From Staphylococcus saccharolyticus (GTDB taxonomy: Bacteria; Bacillota; Bacilli; Staphylococcales; Staphylococcaceae): a DNA stretch of 64,000 nucleotides. The number at the start of each line of letters is the position of its first letter. The stretch's first letter is position 1. The stretch is from NCBI RefSeq assembly GCF_900458815.1, contig NZ_UHDZ01000001.1:124001-188000 (forward strand), written 5' to 3'. A model generated the notes under the pieces. That model saw only the letters and a program-made list of their open reading frames with translations. It did no database searches and was not told the origin of the DNA. Position numbers and translations under genes: made by a program. This document shows positions 30,073 to 42,018 of this stretch, in pieces.

Positions 30073-32319
30073 ATGTTAGAAACAAATAATCATACTAATG
30101 CTTGGCAAGGTTTTAAAAATGGTCGTTGGAATAAACACATTGACGTAAGAGAATTTATTCAATTGAACTATTCGTTATACGAAGGAGACGATGAATTTTT
30201 AGAAGGTCCTACGAAAGCAACTGAAGCACTTTGGGATCAAGTAATGCAGTTGTCTAAAGAAGAACGTGAACGTGGTGGTATGTGGGATATGGATACTAAA
30301 GTAGCATCTACAATCACTTCTCACGGTGCAGGTTATTTAGATAAAGACTTAGAACAAGTGGTTGGTGTACAAACTGAAAAACCATTCAAACGTTCAATGC
30401 AACCATTCGGTGGTATTCGTATGGCGAAAGCAGCTTGTGAATCATACGGTTATGAATTAGATTCTGAAACTGAAAAAATCTTTACTGAATATCGTAAAAC
30501 TCATAACCAAGGTGTATTCGATGCATATTCTAAAGAAATGTTAAATTGTCGTAAAGCAGGTATTATTACTGGTTTACCAGATGCATACGGACGTGGCCGT
30601 ATCATTGGTGACTATCGTCGTGTTGCTTTATACGGTGTGGATTTCTTAATGGAACAAAAACTTAAAGACTTCCAAACAATGTCTACTGAAATGTCAGAAG
30701 ATGTGATTCGTTTACGCGAAGAATTATCAGAACAATATCGTGCATTAAATGACTTAAAAGAATTAGGTCAAATATATGGTTTCGATATTAGTCGTCCTGC
30801 AACAAACTTTAAAGAAGCTGTGCAATGGCTATACTTAGCTTATCTAGCAGCAATTAAAGAACAAAACGGTGCTGCAATGAGTTTAGGTCGTACGTCAACA
30901 TTCTTAGATATTTATGCAGAACGTGACTTACAAAACGGTGATATCACTGAAAAAGAAGTTCAAGAAATCATTGACCACTTCATCATGAAATTACGTATCG
31001 TAAAATTTGCTCGTACACCAGAATACAATGAATTATTCTCTGGTGACCCAACTTGGGTAACTGAATCTATTGGTGGTGTTGGAATTGACGGACGTCCAAT
31101 GGTAACTAAAAACTCATTCCGTTTCTTACACTCATTAGATAACTTAGGTCCAGCTCCAGAACCAAACTTAACAGTATTATGGTCTAGACGTTTACCTGAA
31201 AACTTCAAAGTTTATTGTGCAAAAATGAGTATTAAAACAAGTGCTATCCAATATGAAAATGATGATTTAATGCGTGAAAGCTATGGTGATGATTACGGCA
31301 TTGCTTGTTGCGTATCTGCAATGAAAATTGGTAAACAAATGCAATTCTTTGGTGCACGTGCAAACTTAGCTAAAGCTATACTATATGCCATCAACGGTGG
31401 TAAAGATGAAAAATCTGGTAAACAAGTAGGTCCAAGCTATGAAGGTATCAAATCTGAAGTTTTAGATTATGATGAAGTCTTTGAAAAATACGAAAAAATG
31501 ATGGACTGGCTTGCAGGTGTGTATATTAACTCATTAAATGTTATTCATTATATGCATGATAAATATAGTTATGAACGTCTTGAAATGGCTTTACATGATA
31601 CAAATATTATACGTACAATGGCTACAGGTATCGCAGGTTTATCAGTAGCAGCTGACTCTTTATCAGCAATTAAATACGCTCAAGTTAAACCAATTCGCAA
31701 TGAAGAAGGTCTTGTTACAGACTTTGAAATCGAAGGCGACTTCCCTAAATACGGTAATAATGATAGTCGTGTAGATGAAATTGCTGTAGACTTAGTTGAA
31801 CGCTTCATGACAAAATTACGTGCGCACAAAACATACCGTAATTCAGAACATACAATGAGTGTATTAACAATCACTTCAAATGTTGTTTATGGTAAGAAAA
31901 CTGGTAACACACCAGATGGACGTAAAGCAGGTGAACCATTCGCACCAGGTGCTAACCCAATGCATGGTCGTGACCAAAAAGGTGCATTATCATCATTAAG
32001 CTCTGTAGCGAAAATTCCATATGATTGCTGTAAAGATGGTATCTCAAATACATTTAGTATTGTACCTAAATCATTAGGTAAAGAAGATGCAGATCAAAAT
32101 AAAAACTTAACAAGTATGTTGGATGGATATGCAATGCAACATGGACATCATCTTAACATCAACGTATTTAATAGAGAAACATTACTTGATGCGATGGAAC
32201 ATCCAGAAGAATATCCACAATTAACAATTCGTGTGTCTGGTTACGCAGTTAACTTCATCAAATTAACACGCGAACAACAATTGGATGTTATTTCTCGTAC
32301 ATTCCACGAATCAATGTAA
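30073..32319 (+). CDS. pflB: Formate acetyltransferase (pyruvate formate-lyase)
   Basis: 748 residues from the ATG at 30073, which follows GGAGGCGGAGAGT; an upstream in-frame ATG at 30058 would overlap that site. Catalytic Cys412-Cys413 (GIACCVSA) and the glycyl-radical site Gly723 (RVSGYAVNF) are present. It splits pyruvate with CoA to acetyl-CoA and formate without oxygen. It forms a two-gene operon with the activase pflA, 21 bp downstream. The promoter region carries CRP/FNR-type and cre-like sites. Full length, highly codon-biased and undamaged, so anaerobic fermentation is probably central to this organism. Confidence 0.97.
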   Translation: MLETNNHTNAWQGFKNGRWNKHIDVREFIQLNYSLYEGDDEFLEGPTKATEALWDQVMQLSKEERERGGMWDMDTKVASTITSHGAGYLDKDLEQVVGVQTEKPFKRSMQPFGGIRMAKAACESYGYELDSETEKIFTEYRKTHNQGVFDAYSKEMLNCRKAGIITGLPDAYGRGRIIGDYRRVALYGVDFLMEQKLKDFQTMSTEMSEDVIRLREELSEQYRALNDLKELGQIYGFDISRPATNFKEAVQWLYLAYLAAIKEQNGAAMSLGRTSTFLDIYAERDLQNGDITEKEVQEIIDHFIMKLRIVKFARTPEYNELFSGDPTWVTESIGGVGIDGRPMVTKNSFRFLHSLDNLGPAPEPNLTVLWSRRLPENFKVYCAKMSIKTSAIQYENDDLMRESYGDDYGIACCVSAMKIGKQMQFFGARANLAKAILYAINGGKDEKSGKQVGPSYEGIKSEVLDYDEVFEKYEKMMDWLAGVYINSLNVIHYMHDKYSYERLEMALHDTNIIRTMATGIAGLSVAADSLSAIKYAQVKPIRNEEGLVTDFEIEGDFPKYGNNDSRVDEIAVDLVERFMTKLRAHKTYRNSEHTMSVLTITSNVVYGKKTGNTPDGRKAGEPFAPGANPMHGRDQKGALSSLSSVAKIPYDCCKDGISNTFSIVPKSLGKEDADQNKNLTSMLDGYAMQHGHHLNINVFNRETLLDAMEHPEEYPQLTIRVSGYAVNFIKLTREQQLDVISRTFHESM

Positions 32320-32340
32320 TACAAATAAGGTGGGAGCAAA

Positions 32341-33096
32341 ATGCTTAAAGGACGCTTACACTCCGTTGAAAGTATGGGCACTGTCGACGGGCCAGGACTT
32401 AGATATATTTTATTTACTCAAGGTTGTTTACTCAGATGTTTGTATTGTCATAATCCAGATACTTGGAAAATTAACGAACCGTCAAGAGAAGTTACGGTTG
32501 ATGAAATGGTAGACGAAATCAGCTCTTATAAACCATATTTCGATGCTTCAGGTGGAGGGGTAACAGTTAGTGGTGGAGAACCACTATTACAAATGCCTTT
32601 CTTAGAACAATTATTCAAAGCGCTGAAAGTTAAGGATATTCATACCTGCATTGATACATCTGCAGGTTGTGTCAATGATACGCTTGCATTCAATCGGCAT
32701 TTTGACGAATTACAAAAGTACACGGATTTAATACTACTAGATATCAAACATATAGATAACGACAAACACATGAAACTTACAGGTAAGCCGAATACACATA
32801 TATTAAAGTTTGCACGTAAGTTATCAGATATGAAGCAACCTGTTTGGGTTAGACACGTCCTTGTACCAGGTATATCAGATGATAAAGAAGATTTAATTAA
32901 ACTTGGTGACTTTATCAATTCGCTTGATAATGTTGAAAAGTTTGAAATCTTACCTTATCATGAGCTTGGTGTTCATAAGTGGAAAAGTTTAGGCATTCCT
33001 TACCAACTCGAAAATGTTGAACCGCCCGATGATGAAGCAGTAAAAACCGCTTATCGTTATGTTAACTTTAATGGCAAAATACCTGTCACTTTATAA
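32341..33096 (+). CDS. pflA: Pyruvate formate-lyase activating enzyme
   Basis: 251-residue radical SAM protein. The cluster motif CxxxCxxC is Cys29, Cys33 and Cys36 ([15 protein letters not shown]); the SAM-binding SGGEPLLQ follows. It abstracts a hydrogen from Gly723 of PflB to create the glycyl radical. The start follows AGGTGGGAGC, 21 bp after pflB, and a strong hairpin terminator follows. Confidence 0.95.
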   Translation: MLKGRLHSVESMGTVDGPGLRYILFTQGCLLRCLYCHNPDTWKINEPSREVTVDEMVDEISSYKPYFDASGGGVTVSGGEPLLQMPFLEQLFKALKVKDIHTCIDTSAGCVNDTLAFNRHFDELQKYTDLILLDIKHIDNDKHMKLTGKPNTHILKFARKLSDMKQPVWVRHVLVPGISDDKEDLIKLGDFINSLDNVEKFEILPYHELGVHKWKSLGIPYQLENVEPPDDEAVKTAYRYVNFNGKIPVTL

Positions 33097-33132
33097 ATGA
33101 TTTGCACATTCGTAGTTAAGGTATAAATAAGA

Positions 33133-33170
33133 GAGCACATGTCAATTGCGTAAGTAATTGACATGTGCTC
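33133..33170 (+). terminator. Terminator of pflBA
   Basis: GAGCACATGTCAATT and AATTGACATGTGCTC form a perfect 15-bp stem with an 8-base loop, then TTATTTTGATTT. Confidence 0.85.
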
Positions 33171-33190
33171 TTATTTTGATTTGATACTGT

Positions 33191-34145
33191 TTAAGATGTT
33201 GTAATTTTCATTTCTAATTGATGAATCATATGTGTAATCAATTCATTGTTAGGTGTAGGAATATCTAGTTCTTTACCATACGCAACAATTTGTCCATTTA
33301 GATAATCGATTTCAGTCACACGACCACGGTGATAGTCTTGGTGCATAGAAGGGTAATGTAAACCTTGTGTTTCACTAGAATAAATAGGCTGCTTTAATTT
33401 TTGAAATTAAGTCGTTGACGTCGATGTCAATAGATTTAGCACGTGCCACTTCTACAATTTCCTCAATGACCGGTCGAATCATTGCTCTAGATTAATGATA
33501 TTCTCCAAATTCCCCTATTGTTTGATTTAAAATTGTACATAAAGGGTTCAATACACTGTTTAATGTAGCTTTAGACCAAATTGCTTTAAAAACATTATCA
33601 CTAACTGTTACATTTAAGTGTGCTTTATTTAAAATGTTAGCAATTTCTTCGGTACGTGTATCGTTAACACCATCTGCACGTTGAAAATCAATTGACCCTT
33701 CACCTTCTAGTAATAATTGACCGGAACCGCGTAGACCTGCAGTCCACATAGTTACTGCCAAGAAAATTTGGGACTTTGGTACAAAGTGCGCTAATCGTTC
33801 ATCATATCCTAATCCATTCATCATACTTATTATAGCTGTACTATCTTTAATCGCACCTTTATCTTTTAAAACTTGCATCATTTGCTCAGATTGCATTGAT
33901 TTAGTTAATAACACAATGATATCAAAAGCTTCTTTAACTTCTTCTGGGAACATGGCAGGAACTTCAACAGTATAAGTGTCATGTTCGGTTTGAACTTCCA
34001 TACCATTGTTATTAATTACGTTTACATGTGCTTCCCAATAGTCGAGTAAAGTAACATCTTGTCCACTTTGTTTTAAATAGGTACCAATACGTCCACCCAT
34101 CGCACCAGCTCCTGCAATTGCGATTTTGTTTGACAACTTAAACAC
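33191..34145 (-). pseudogene. 2-dehydropantoate 2-reductase (PanE/ApbA) family, nonsense codon and frameshift
   Basis: Ketopantoate-reductase-like: Rossmann N-terminus with GAGAMGGRIGTYLKQSG, central TKSMQSEQMMQ, and NPLCTILNQTIGE near the catalytic helix. The frame stops at a TAA (33492-33494) after GEFGEYH, continues SRAMIRPVIEEIVEVARA, then shifts near 33380 and ends with LEMKITTS at 33191. Family members reduce ketopantoate with NADPH in CoA synthesis, but staphylococci have more than one paralogue and this one's substrate is unclear. The M20 peptidase gene upstream on the same strand is also broken. Confidence 0.78.
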
Positions 34146-34263
34146 TTCCTAACTTTGATAAAATGGTGTAACTCTTAACCATATTTTTCACTAAAAATAG
34201 ATTTTATAAACAGGAGTGAGAAGTAAGCATCAATTAAGTTGTCAATTACGTTAGTGTTTTACG

Positions 34264-35480
34264 CTATTTATTAGCTTTATTTTCAAGATACTTCACAAAG
34301 ACATCTTTATAAATATCAATGTAACCTAAGTACATGTCTTTTCTTATAAATTCATCAACTTGATGAGCGACAATTAATTCACCTGGTCCAAATACAGCCA
34401 AGTCGACATTGTTATCATTTGTTCCTAAAAAGCTTGATGCATCAGTTGTACCAATCAATGCGCTTACTACAATATTTTCATTAACATAATTAGGAGCAAT
34501 ATGAGTAATGCTTTCAATTAATGGGTTATGAGGATCACTTGATACGGGATCATGGCTACTAGGGATGTCTAGTTCTAAACATTCTTTATCTACTTTGTTA
34601 ATAATCTTTAACAAACGCACTGTTATATTCAGGAACTGTTTTGACGTTGTATTTAGCAATCGCTTTATTTGGAACTGAATTGACTTGCCTACCACCATTG
34701 AAAACGGAATTAAGCATTACGAAACCAGAATATATATGCGATTCCTCTTCACCAATTTGTCTTTGGAGATGTTTCTCAATCATTGGAACAGCATTAAGTT
34801 CGTGTTCTTTATTGTGATCTTTAATATCTTTGTATTGGTGTTTCATCTCATTTACAAAGTTAACTAAAATATCAACAGCATTTGTGTCTAAATGGGGCAT
34901 TGAACTATGTGCTGCTTTACCTTTAGCAGTGACGATACAACTCATTGAACCTTTATGAGCATAATAAGCGATATTACTTGTTGGTTCGCCTATAATTAAA
35001 CCGTCTACATCATCTAAGTAGCCTTTATCAGCAAGTAATTGTGCACCATGTTGTTCAGTTTCTTCGCCTGTTTGTAGATAATAGACGAATGGTACCGTGC
35101 TTTAATTTGTTTTCTTGTTTTAATTCAATTAAGGCAATGAGCATTGACATGAGGCCACCTTTCATATCAGTTGTACTTCTGCCAAATAATCTGCCATCTT
35201 GCTCGGTTAATTTGAATGGGGGATATGTCCAGTCATCATGATCACCAGCATCAACGACATCCATATGTCCACTGATTGCTAAAACTGGAGAATCACTACC
35301 AATTTCTGCAACTAAATTTGCGCGAGAGTCATTCACTTTTATAATTTTAGAATCGATATCATATTTACTTAATAAGTCTTTCAAGTAATAACATACTTCA
35401 ATTTCATTATCATTTTCAGTTTGAATCTCAATAATATCACCCAATAGTTGAACTTTTTCTTTCTCACTCAATACAGTCAT
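34264..35480 (-). pseudogene. M20 peptidase (ArgE/DapE family), two frameshifts
   Basis: Zn-dependent deacylase/dipeptidase. From ATG 35480, after GAGGAGG, the metal ligands are readable: SGHMDVV (His/Asp), then STTDMKGG; an extra base near 35073 breaks TTGEETEQHG; the middle piece has the IGEPT region and the dimerisation-domain pattern KAAHSSMPH; a second frame change lies near 34625; the C-terminus ends VKYLENKANK. Without the lesions it would be ~405 residues. It may have cleaved N-succinyl- or acetyl-amino acids; the actual substrate is unknown. Confidence 0.8.
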
Positions 35481-35772
35481 TTCATTAGCCTCCTCATTCA
35501 TAATAATTGTGCATGCTTACTTTTAAAAAACAAAAATATTTCTAAATTTAATATTATCATAAAAATTATATTTTTTTAATTATTGATAAATATTTTCTTA
35601 GAATTTTAAAATAATTTAATAATATCTAATCAAGTGTGAAATTACTTATTTTATATGATTTGATTAGGTCTAATTGGAAAAATTTTAAAATAAAAAAACT
35701 TATTAATAAAAGAGGATAGTCGTAGAAAAAGCGAAGAGGATGTGAACAATCATGTTAAAAAATTGTTTTTTT

Positions 35773-35796
35773 ACAAGTCATAAAATCATGTATAAT
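35773..35796 (+). promoter_or_regulatory. Promoter of brnQ
   Basis: A -10 box TATAAT at 35791-35796 with a T-rich -35 (TTTTTA) 17 bases upstream; transcription would start about 30 bases before the brnQ ATG. The remaining 290 bases to 35481 are AT-rich without a gene. Confidence 0.5.
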
Positions 35797-35831
35797 AACT
35801 AGTAATATAATTAATAGGAGAAATATAAAAA

Positions 35832-37193
35832 ATGATAAGAAACAAATTAACATTTAAAGAAAATCTTTTTATTGGATCAATGTTATTTGGACTGTTTTTT
35901 GGAGCAGGAAATTTAATATTCCCGATTCATCTTGGTCAAACAGCAGGTTCTAATGTGTGGACAGCCAATTTAGGTTTCCTCATCACAGCAATTGGCTTAC
36001 CATTTTTAGGTATTATAGCGATTGGTGTATCAAAAACGAATGGTGTATTTGAAATTTCTTCTAGAGTGAGTAAGATATATGGATATCTGTTCACAATTGG
36101 TTTATATCTTGTCATCGGTCCTTTCTTTGCGTTGCCTAGGCTTGCAACAACAACGTTTGAAATTGCATTTTCACCGTTTATTTCACCTGGCACAGCCAAA
36201 ATGGTGTTACCGATATTTAGTATTTTATTCTTTGTTATTGCTTGGTTATTTGCGCATAAACCATCTAAAATATTAGATTACATCGGTAAGTTTTTAAATC
36301 CAGTATTTCTCATCTTACTAGGAATTGTTGTATTACTTGCTTTCATTCGCCCAATGGATGGCATTGGTCATGCGCCAGTAAGTGGTGATTATAGTAATAG
36401 TGTGTTACTCAAAGGTTTTATTGATGGTTATAACACGTTAGATGCACTAGCTTCACTTGCGTTTGGAATTATTATTGTGACAACAATTAAAAAGTTAGGT
36501 GTGTCCAACCCTAATAGTATCGCCAAAGAAACCTTAAAGTCAGGTACTATTAGTATTGTGGCTATGGGAGTCATTTATACGTTACTCGCTTTAATGGGTA
36601 CGATGAGTTTAGGACATTTTAAAGTAAGTGAAAATGGGGGAATTGCACTTGCACAAATTGCACAACATTATTTAGGTGATTACGGTATTATTTTCTTGTC
36701 ATTGATTATAATTGTTGCATGTCTTAAAACGGCAATAGGTTTAATTACAGCATTTTCAGAAACGTTTACTGAACTATTTCCGAAATCAAATTATCTTTGG
36801 TTAGCAACAGGTGTGAGTATATTAGCATGTATATTTGCAAATATTGGTTTAACTAAAATTATTATGTATTCTACACCAGTATTAATGTTTATTTATCCAT
36901 TAGCCATTACGTTAATTTTATTAGCGTTATTAAGCCCATTATTTAATCATTCAAAAATTGTCTATCGATTTACAACATTCTTTACACTGATTGCTGCATT
37001 AGTGGATGGTGTCAAAGCAAGCCCAGAGTACTTTGTTCACACGAAGTTTGCTCAAATGATTATTTCGTTAGGGGAAAAATACTTACCATTTTTTACTATT
37101 GGCATGGGATGGATAATTCCTGCATTAACAGGGCTTGTCATTGGTTTTATTGTTTATTTAGTAAGTTCAAGAAAGCAATCGCAAGTAGATTAA
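35832..37193 (+). CDS. brnQ: Branched-chain amino acid transporter (LIVCS family)
   Basis: 453-residue membrane protein with about 12 helices; the N-terminus ([18 protein letters not shown]) is the BrnQ hallmark. It takes up Leu/Ile/Val with Na+ or H+. It starts 8 bases after AATAGGAG, stands alone between terminators, and is intact. Staphylococci have up to three BrnQ paralogues; I cannot tell which this is. Confidence 0.9.
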   Translation: MIRNKLTFKENLFIGSMLFGLFFGAGNLIFPIHLGQTAGSNVWTANLGFLITAIGLPFLGIIAIGVSKTNGVFEISSRVSKIYGYLFTIGLYLVIGPFFALPRLATTTFEIAFSPFISPGTAKMVLPIFSILFFVIAWLFAHKPSKILDYIGKFLNPVFLILLGIVVLLAFIRPMDGIGHAPVSGDYSNSVLLKGFIDGYNTLDALASLAFGIIIVTTIKKLGVSNPNSIAKETLKSGTISIVAMGVIYTLLALMGTMSLGHFKVSENGGIALAQIAQHYLGDYGIIFLSLIIIVACLKTAIGLITAFSETFTELFPKSNYLWLATGVSILACIFANIGLTKIIMYSTPVLMFIYPLAITLILLALLSPLFNHSKIVYRFTTFFTLIAALVDGVKASPEYFVHTKFAQMIISLGEKYLPFFTIGMGWIIPALTGLVIGFIVYLVSSRKQSQVD

Positions 37194-37227
37194 CACTTAA
37201 AATTACTTAGCAAATATATAAATAGAA

Positions 37228-37274
37228 AAGACTACGATAATCTTATTTTTATCACAAGGTTATCGTAATCTTTT
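37228..37274. terminator. Terminator between brnQ and the histidine kinase gene
   Basis: An imperfect ~15-bp stem (AGACTACGATAA with TTATCGTAATCT), then TTTTTG; A-run on the other side, so it serves both converging genes. Confidence 0.75.
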
Positions 37275-37293
37275 TGCTTAATTATTTATTTTG

Positions 37294-38385
37294 TTAAACG
37301 GCAATAGTAAAACTCACTTGCGTATGTTGATTTACATTATTTAAGTGTATTTCACTGTTATATTGTTTAATAACTTCATTAGCAAAGTATAGACTAATCC
37401 CCGAACCATTAGATTCACGTCCTTTAACTCCCCATTCTTTGGCAGAATGAAGTTCTTCTTCAGAAAAGGTTTTGCCATCATTGAGGACTACAAAATTAAG
37501 TAGATGTGCATTGACCATTTCAAATTTTAATATAATTTGATTATTGGCGTATTTTAAAGCGTTGCTGATTAAATTATCGATAACATGGTAAAGCACTTGA
37601 TTATTGATAAATATCTGATGATATGGAAAATGTTTGTCTATTTCTATATCTGGCGTCTTATTTTTTAGAATATATGGATGATTATAACTTTCGCTAATCA
37701 TTGATATAACCTTAGCAACACTAATAATGTCAGTATGGTTGGGTAATAAATTAATATTATTAATATGAATTTGAAGTTGTTTGTTAATTCTAGATATAGA
37801 ATTTAGAGCGATATCAGTTTCTTTATTTATTTTCGAAATAATTTCTTCAGTAGATAGATTAGAATTATTCATTTTCTTCAGCAATTCAACATGTCTTTGA
37901 AGTACAGTTAGAGGAGTCTTTAAGTCATGCTCGAAGATTTCCAATTTCTTTTTAAAGTTGTTTTGAATAGTTAATTGATCTTTGATGCTGTCACTAAGAT
38001 AATTATGAATGTTTTTCCACTTCATGAATGATGTGATTAAATTCTGTAATATTTGTCTGATGCTCTTTACAATCAATGTCATTGTTTTTTAAATTTTGAA
38101 TGACAACATTAAGACGATTGATACTATTTGCAATGTATTTACTATAGAAAATCTGGTCAGTACAAAAATAATAATTAGTGGAACAGCTATATTTATACAC
38201 ACACTTAAAATAATAAAAAGATAATGTGGTTGTTTCCAAAAGTCACTATATAAGGACTTACCAAAACTTGAAAATTCTAATACATTGAGTAGAATTTGTA
38301 ATAGAAATATCAATGTAACGCTAATAACAATAATGCTGATAATAAGTCGTCGAAGTTTTCTATTTAAGCTTTCTACTCTAGCCAT
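37294..38385 (-). pseudogene. Sensor histidine kinase, two frameshifts
   Basis: Three readable pieces make up a ~364-residue kinase: two N-terminal membrane helices (LIISIIVISVTLIFLLQILL and a second near IAVPLIIIFVLTRF), a linker (SINRLNVVIQNLKNND), then HisKA with the phospho-His in EHDLKTPLTVLQ and HATPase with NLISNALKYA and GSGISLYFANEVI. Frames change near 38150 and near 38010. The ATG at 38385 overlaps the end of its response regulator. The signal is unknown; together with the adjacent ABC transporter, antimicrobial-peptide or bacteriocin sensing is plausible. Confidence 0.78.
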
Positions 38386-39038
38386 TTATATCCAACTCCC
38401 CATTTAGTATCAATATATTCATAGTCGCTATATTGACTTAGCTGTTTTCTAATTTTACGTATATGTTCAGCTACCACTTGTGTACTTCCTAACTTCTCGA
38501 AGTTAATAGCATCATATATTTGATCCTTACTAAAATAAAACTGAGAATTTAAAGATAACAATTTTATAATTTCAAATTCTTTACGTGTCATCTCTATTGT
38601 TTTTTCATTTACAAAGATACTAAAGTTATCATAATTGATAATTAAGTCTCTGATTTTCTTTACATTGTTAAACTTCTTAAGTGACACATCCCGATTGAGA
38701 ACATTTTTAATTATCACAATTAATTCTTCCATATAAAAGGGTTTAGAGAGATAATCTTTAGCGCCAAGTGAGAAACATTTGAGTCTAGTATCAAGATTAT
38801 CTTTAGCAGTAAGAAAAATAATCGGAATAGCTCCATTTTTAAGCGATTGAGCAACCTCGAATCCATTTAAAAAAGGCATTTTAATGTCTAACACAATTAA
38901 ATGAATGGTGTCATTAAGTTTTTCTAAAACCTCATGTCCATTATAAGCAATGATGGTATTGAATCTTTCTAAATGTAAGTTTTCTTCAATAAAAGACACA
39001 ATACTTTCTTCATCATCCACAATCATAAAATTATACAT
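38373..39038 (-). CDS. OmpR-family response regulator
   Basis: 221 residues, open. The receiver has Asp7-Asp8 and the phospho-acceptor Asp51 (LIVLDIKMPF), and the Lys of AKDYLSKPFY; the winged helix has MTRKEFEIIKLL and WGVGYKW. It lies between two permease genes of an ABC transporter and the broken kinase. In such modules the regulator controls the transporter operon. With its kinase dead it may be orphan, silent or driven by another kinase. Confidence 0.88.
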   Translation of the reverse strand: MYNFMIVDDEESIVSFIEENLHLERFNTIIAYNGHEVLEKLNDTIHLIVLDIKMPFLNGFEVAQSLKNGAIPIIFLTAKDNLDTRLKCFSLGAKDYLSKPFYMEELIVIIKNVLNRDVSLKKFNNVKKIRDLIINYDNFSIFVNEKTIEMTRKEFEIIKLLSLNSQFYFSKDQIYDAINFEKLGSTQVVAEHIRKIRKQLSQYSDYEYIDTKWGVGYKWLE

Positions 39039-39129
39039 TGTATATCACCTTAATTTGACTTTCTTATTTGAATATTTTTTACCTACATATTTAAGGTTAC
39101 GCTTCAATTTATGAATTACAACTTGTTTT

Positions 39130-39748
39130 TTAATATGTGTTAAATTTGTGCTTTTTCATCCAATAGTCACATGTAATCAAACCGATTGATCCTAAAATGA
39201 ACTGTATGACTTTTATATAAAATGGATATTTAAATGTTTCAGAGAATAGATAGATAAAACCTAAATTTCTGAATCCTAGACAAAGTAAAAAATATACAAG
39301 CCAAGCATAAAACCACTGAGAGTATTGCGAATTATTATACTTATCAATAAGCAAAGCGTACCTATGAAAAGAGAACTTGTGAAAGCTATAAATGTATCTT
39401 TTATAATTAGAATACTTGAATTAAAGACATATAATATTATTAAATTGATAGTAATAAGTATCGTTATGAAAACGATTGTTAAAAGTATTCTCAATATAAA
39501 TATTAAGTGATAATCATAGTATTTTGTATTTAAAACTAATATAGAATGTTTACTTTTATCAATAGTATAGATAGAAGTAAACAGAATTATACCTAGCAAA
39601 GTAAATATCAATTCAATAAATTAGGTAACCCTATCATGACTCAAATTTGATGCATCAAAGATAAATAGTCCTCCTAATAATAAAAAAGATTTCCAAGGTA
39701 AAGCTTTATCAGATTAGTTTTGATTTCTATGAAAAGTAACTTCACCAT
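39130..39748 (-). pseudogene. ABC transporter membrane subunit 2, broken
   Basis: Starts with an ATG at 39748 (MVKLLFIEIKTNLIKLYLGN) overlapping the end of permease 1, then frames change at once: a TAA near 39610 interrupts, followed by membrane segments (FTLLGIILFTSIYTI; FILRILLTIVFITILITINLIIL) and a last piece after a shift near 39320 (WFYAWLVYFLLCLGF... WMKKHKFNTY). Reads as a ~200-residue six-helix permease. No family name can be given. Confidence 0.6.
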
Positions 39749-40833
39749 TGCGTGTAACACCTCTTCTTTTTAAATCAAATATCCAGATACTAATCAAAAT
39801 GATGATAATGTCTAAACAACAGTAACTTATTCTATTCATTAACAATTCATTATAATTGTTATAAAAATATCTAGCATTAAATAGCGTATTGTGACGTGGA
39901 ATGAGCAAGTAACCATAGTGACCTTCAACAGCATTAGCACCTATATTTAAATTTGTAAACCAAATAACTATTTGTACGATGACCCCTAAATAAGAATGAA
40001 ACATAATAGTTAGGAGTATGCCCAATGCAATAGTGAACAACAATGTTGGTGTTGTCCATAAGATTAAAATTTTATAAAATATGAGTATCGCTTTGAGAGA
40101 TACTTGATGAATTATCGATAATTTAATAATAAAATAGAATGAAAATAATAAGACAGGCAAGCATGCGAGCGTCATAATAGAACAAGTACGAATAAATATT
40201 ATTTGATGTGAAGATATAGTCTTAGTATGGATAGTTTTATAAGCGTTGCTTTTCTTATCTAGAAGAAATGTTTGAGCACTTAAAAAGAATGGAAGTACAC
40301 CTAATATAACTCTTATTATATCTGAGAGATAACGACTATATGCACCGTAATAAATATCTTTATTTTTGATGATGTTTTTCTCATTTATAAATGTTTGACT
40401 AGTCATTTTTTTAGTGCCAAACAAGTGAAGACTCTTACCTGTATACTGGGATCCCCATCCAATTTTTTGTGATACACGATTACAGTAGCTTTTAAATTGA
40501 TTGAAGTCTTTCTTTTTTTCATTTTAGTAACAAGCATTTTATTTGAATCAATTGCTTTTGATTTAATCTTTTTTGTTTTAAAAAACCCAATTGATATGTT
40601 TTAAAATTATTATGATGAACTTCTTCCTTTAATTGATGAATTGCATTTCTCATAATTACATGTTTATCGTCAGTATATGTAATCATGTTTTTAGGTTGGT
40701 ATACGTTTGAGCTGAGAGGATAATCAAGAATTTGTTGGCAGTTAATGAATGCGAATGTAACTACAAGAATACAATATATAATGAATGGTTTACTCAAAAC
40801 ACCTTTTTTAAGTTCAAATTTAAGTACATTCAT
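39714..40833 (-). pseudogene. ABC transporter membrane subunit 1, broken
   Basis: Starts MNVLKFELKKGVLSKPFIIY at 40833, overlapping the end of the ATPase gene. An N-terminal helix is followed by a long outer loop, with a frame break around 40430-40520; then five or six helices (LSDIIRVILGVLPFFLSAQ... IIIILISIWIFDLK) to 39714. Typical of ABC-2-like exporters of the bacteriocin-immunity or antibiotic type. Function unknown. Confidence 0.65.
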
Positions 40834-41713
40834 TAAAAAAACCTCCTTGATACTTTTTTAAAAAATACATATACGCATCTTCGAAGTCAGGCTTTACTTT
40901 TCTTGAACCATCTATGATAGCAATGGAGATAAATTTTACAGTTAACTGATTGTTGAATTCATGTATTTTTGTAATAAATAAATCATTTTTTTTAAAATAT
41001 TCTAATTGAGACGGTGAAATTGTTATTTCATAAACATAATTGTCACTAAGACGAATGAATTCATTAATATTTCCTTGGTAAACAAGTTGTCCTTTCTCTA
41101 AAATTCCAATATTATCGCAAGTTGATTCGATGTCACTTACAATATGAGTTGAAATCAAAACAATTTTATCTTCGGCTAATTTAGATAACAATTGACGTAA
41201 TCTTATTCTTTCTTCAGGGTCTAGTCCTGCTGTAGGTTCATCTACAATAATGATATCAGGGTTGTGTAAAATAGCCTGTTCTATACCTAATCTTTTTTTC
41301 ATTCCACCAGATAAACTTTTAACCTTTTTATATTTACGCTCAGTAAGATTAACTTTGTTAAGTACCTTTTCTATTTTAAAATCTAAATCTTTTTTACTCA
41401 TTTTAGATACAAAACCCAAGTAATATAGGACGTCTAATACTTTCATGTTAGGATAAAAGTCAAAATCTTGAGGTAGATAACCAGTCATTTTTCTAATTTT
41501 TTGAGGTTCTCTAATTGATATGTCGTTAATTGTTAATGTTCCATTACTTGGAGTTAGAATTGTTGCAATGATATTCATTAATGTAGATTTACCTGAACCA
41601 TTGCGACCCAAAATTCCAAACATGCCATTTGTGATGGTTAAATTCATTGATTTAAGCGCATATGTTTTACCATCATACGTCTTATCCAATTTTTTGATAT
41701 TAAGCATATTCAT
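40820..41713 (-). CDS. ABC transporter ATP-binding protein
   Basis: 297 residues with a complete nucleotide-binding domain: Walker A GRNGSGKST at 36-44, signature LSGGMKKRLG, Walker B IIIVDEPTAGLD and the switch His in STHIVSD. The ~80-residue C-terminal extension resembles BcrA-type ATPases. It starts after GGAGGTCGCACAGT. First gene of an ATPase-permease-permease-regulator-kinase block; the permeases and kinase are broken, so the ATPase is probably without a partner. The 305 bp upstream (41714-42018) hold its promoter region and nothing else recognisable. Confidence 0.85.
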   Translation of the reverse strand: MNMLNIKKLDKTYDGKTYALKSMNLTITNGMFGILGRNGSGKSTLMNIIATILTPSNGTLTINDISIREPQKIRKMTGYLPQDFDFYPNMKVLDVLYYLGFVSKMSKKDLDFKIEKVLNKVNLTERKYKKVKSLSGGMKKRLGIEQAILHNPDIIIVDEPTAGLDPEERIRLRQLLSKLAEDKIVLISTHIVSDIESTCDNIGILEKGQLVYQGNINEFIRLSDNYVYEITISPSQLEYFKKNDLFITKIHEFNNQLTVKFISIAIIDGSRKVKPDFEDAYMYFLKKYQGGFFNECT

Positions 41714-42018
41714 ACTGTGCGACCTCCTTTAAATACAACTTAGCAAAAAGAAATCAATAAATTATCAATTTAGAAGAAGTTTTAAAAAAGATGTTTATCT
41801 CTACTTCTTTATATATCAAATAAATTTATAGGACGTTTACTTTTTATAGGTAGGTGACATATAGTTATAAGTAAATTGTTTATTGCATGTGCACACATAA
41901 TCAGTAAAATTGAATTTAATATTTATAAAATAGTTACATCTATTGAATGCGTATTAAAATAAAGATAAACATAAAATGTTTTTGATATGTTTTTTAATAA
42001 AATAAAGAAGGTGACGAA

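Noticed and set aside
35650..35700. CodY box upstream of brnQ
   Set aside because: The AATTGGAAAAATTTT stretch shares only part of the AATTTTCWGAAAATT consensus, and AT-rich chance matches are common here.
35752..35802. Sixteen-codon ORF (MLKNCFFTSHKIMYNN) upstream of brnQ, possible leader peptide
   Set aside because: The -10 and -35 boxes of brnQ lie inside it, so the brnQ transcript would not contain it.
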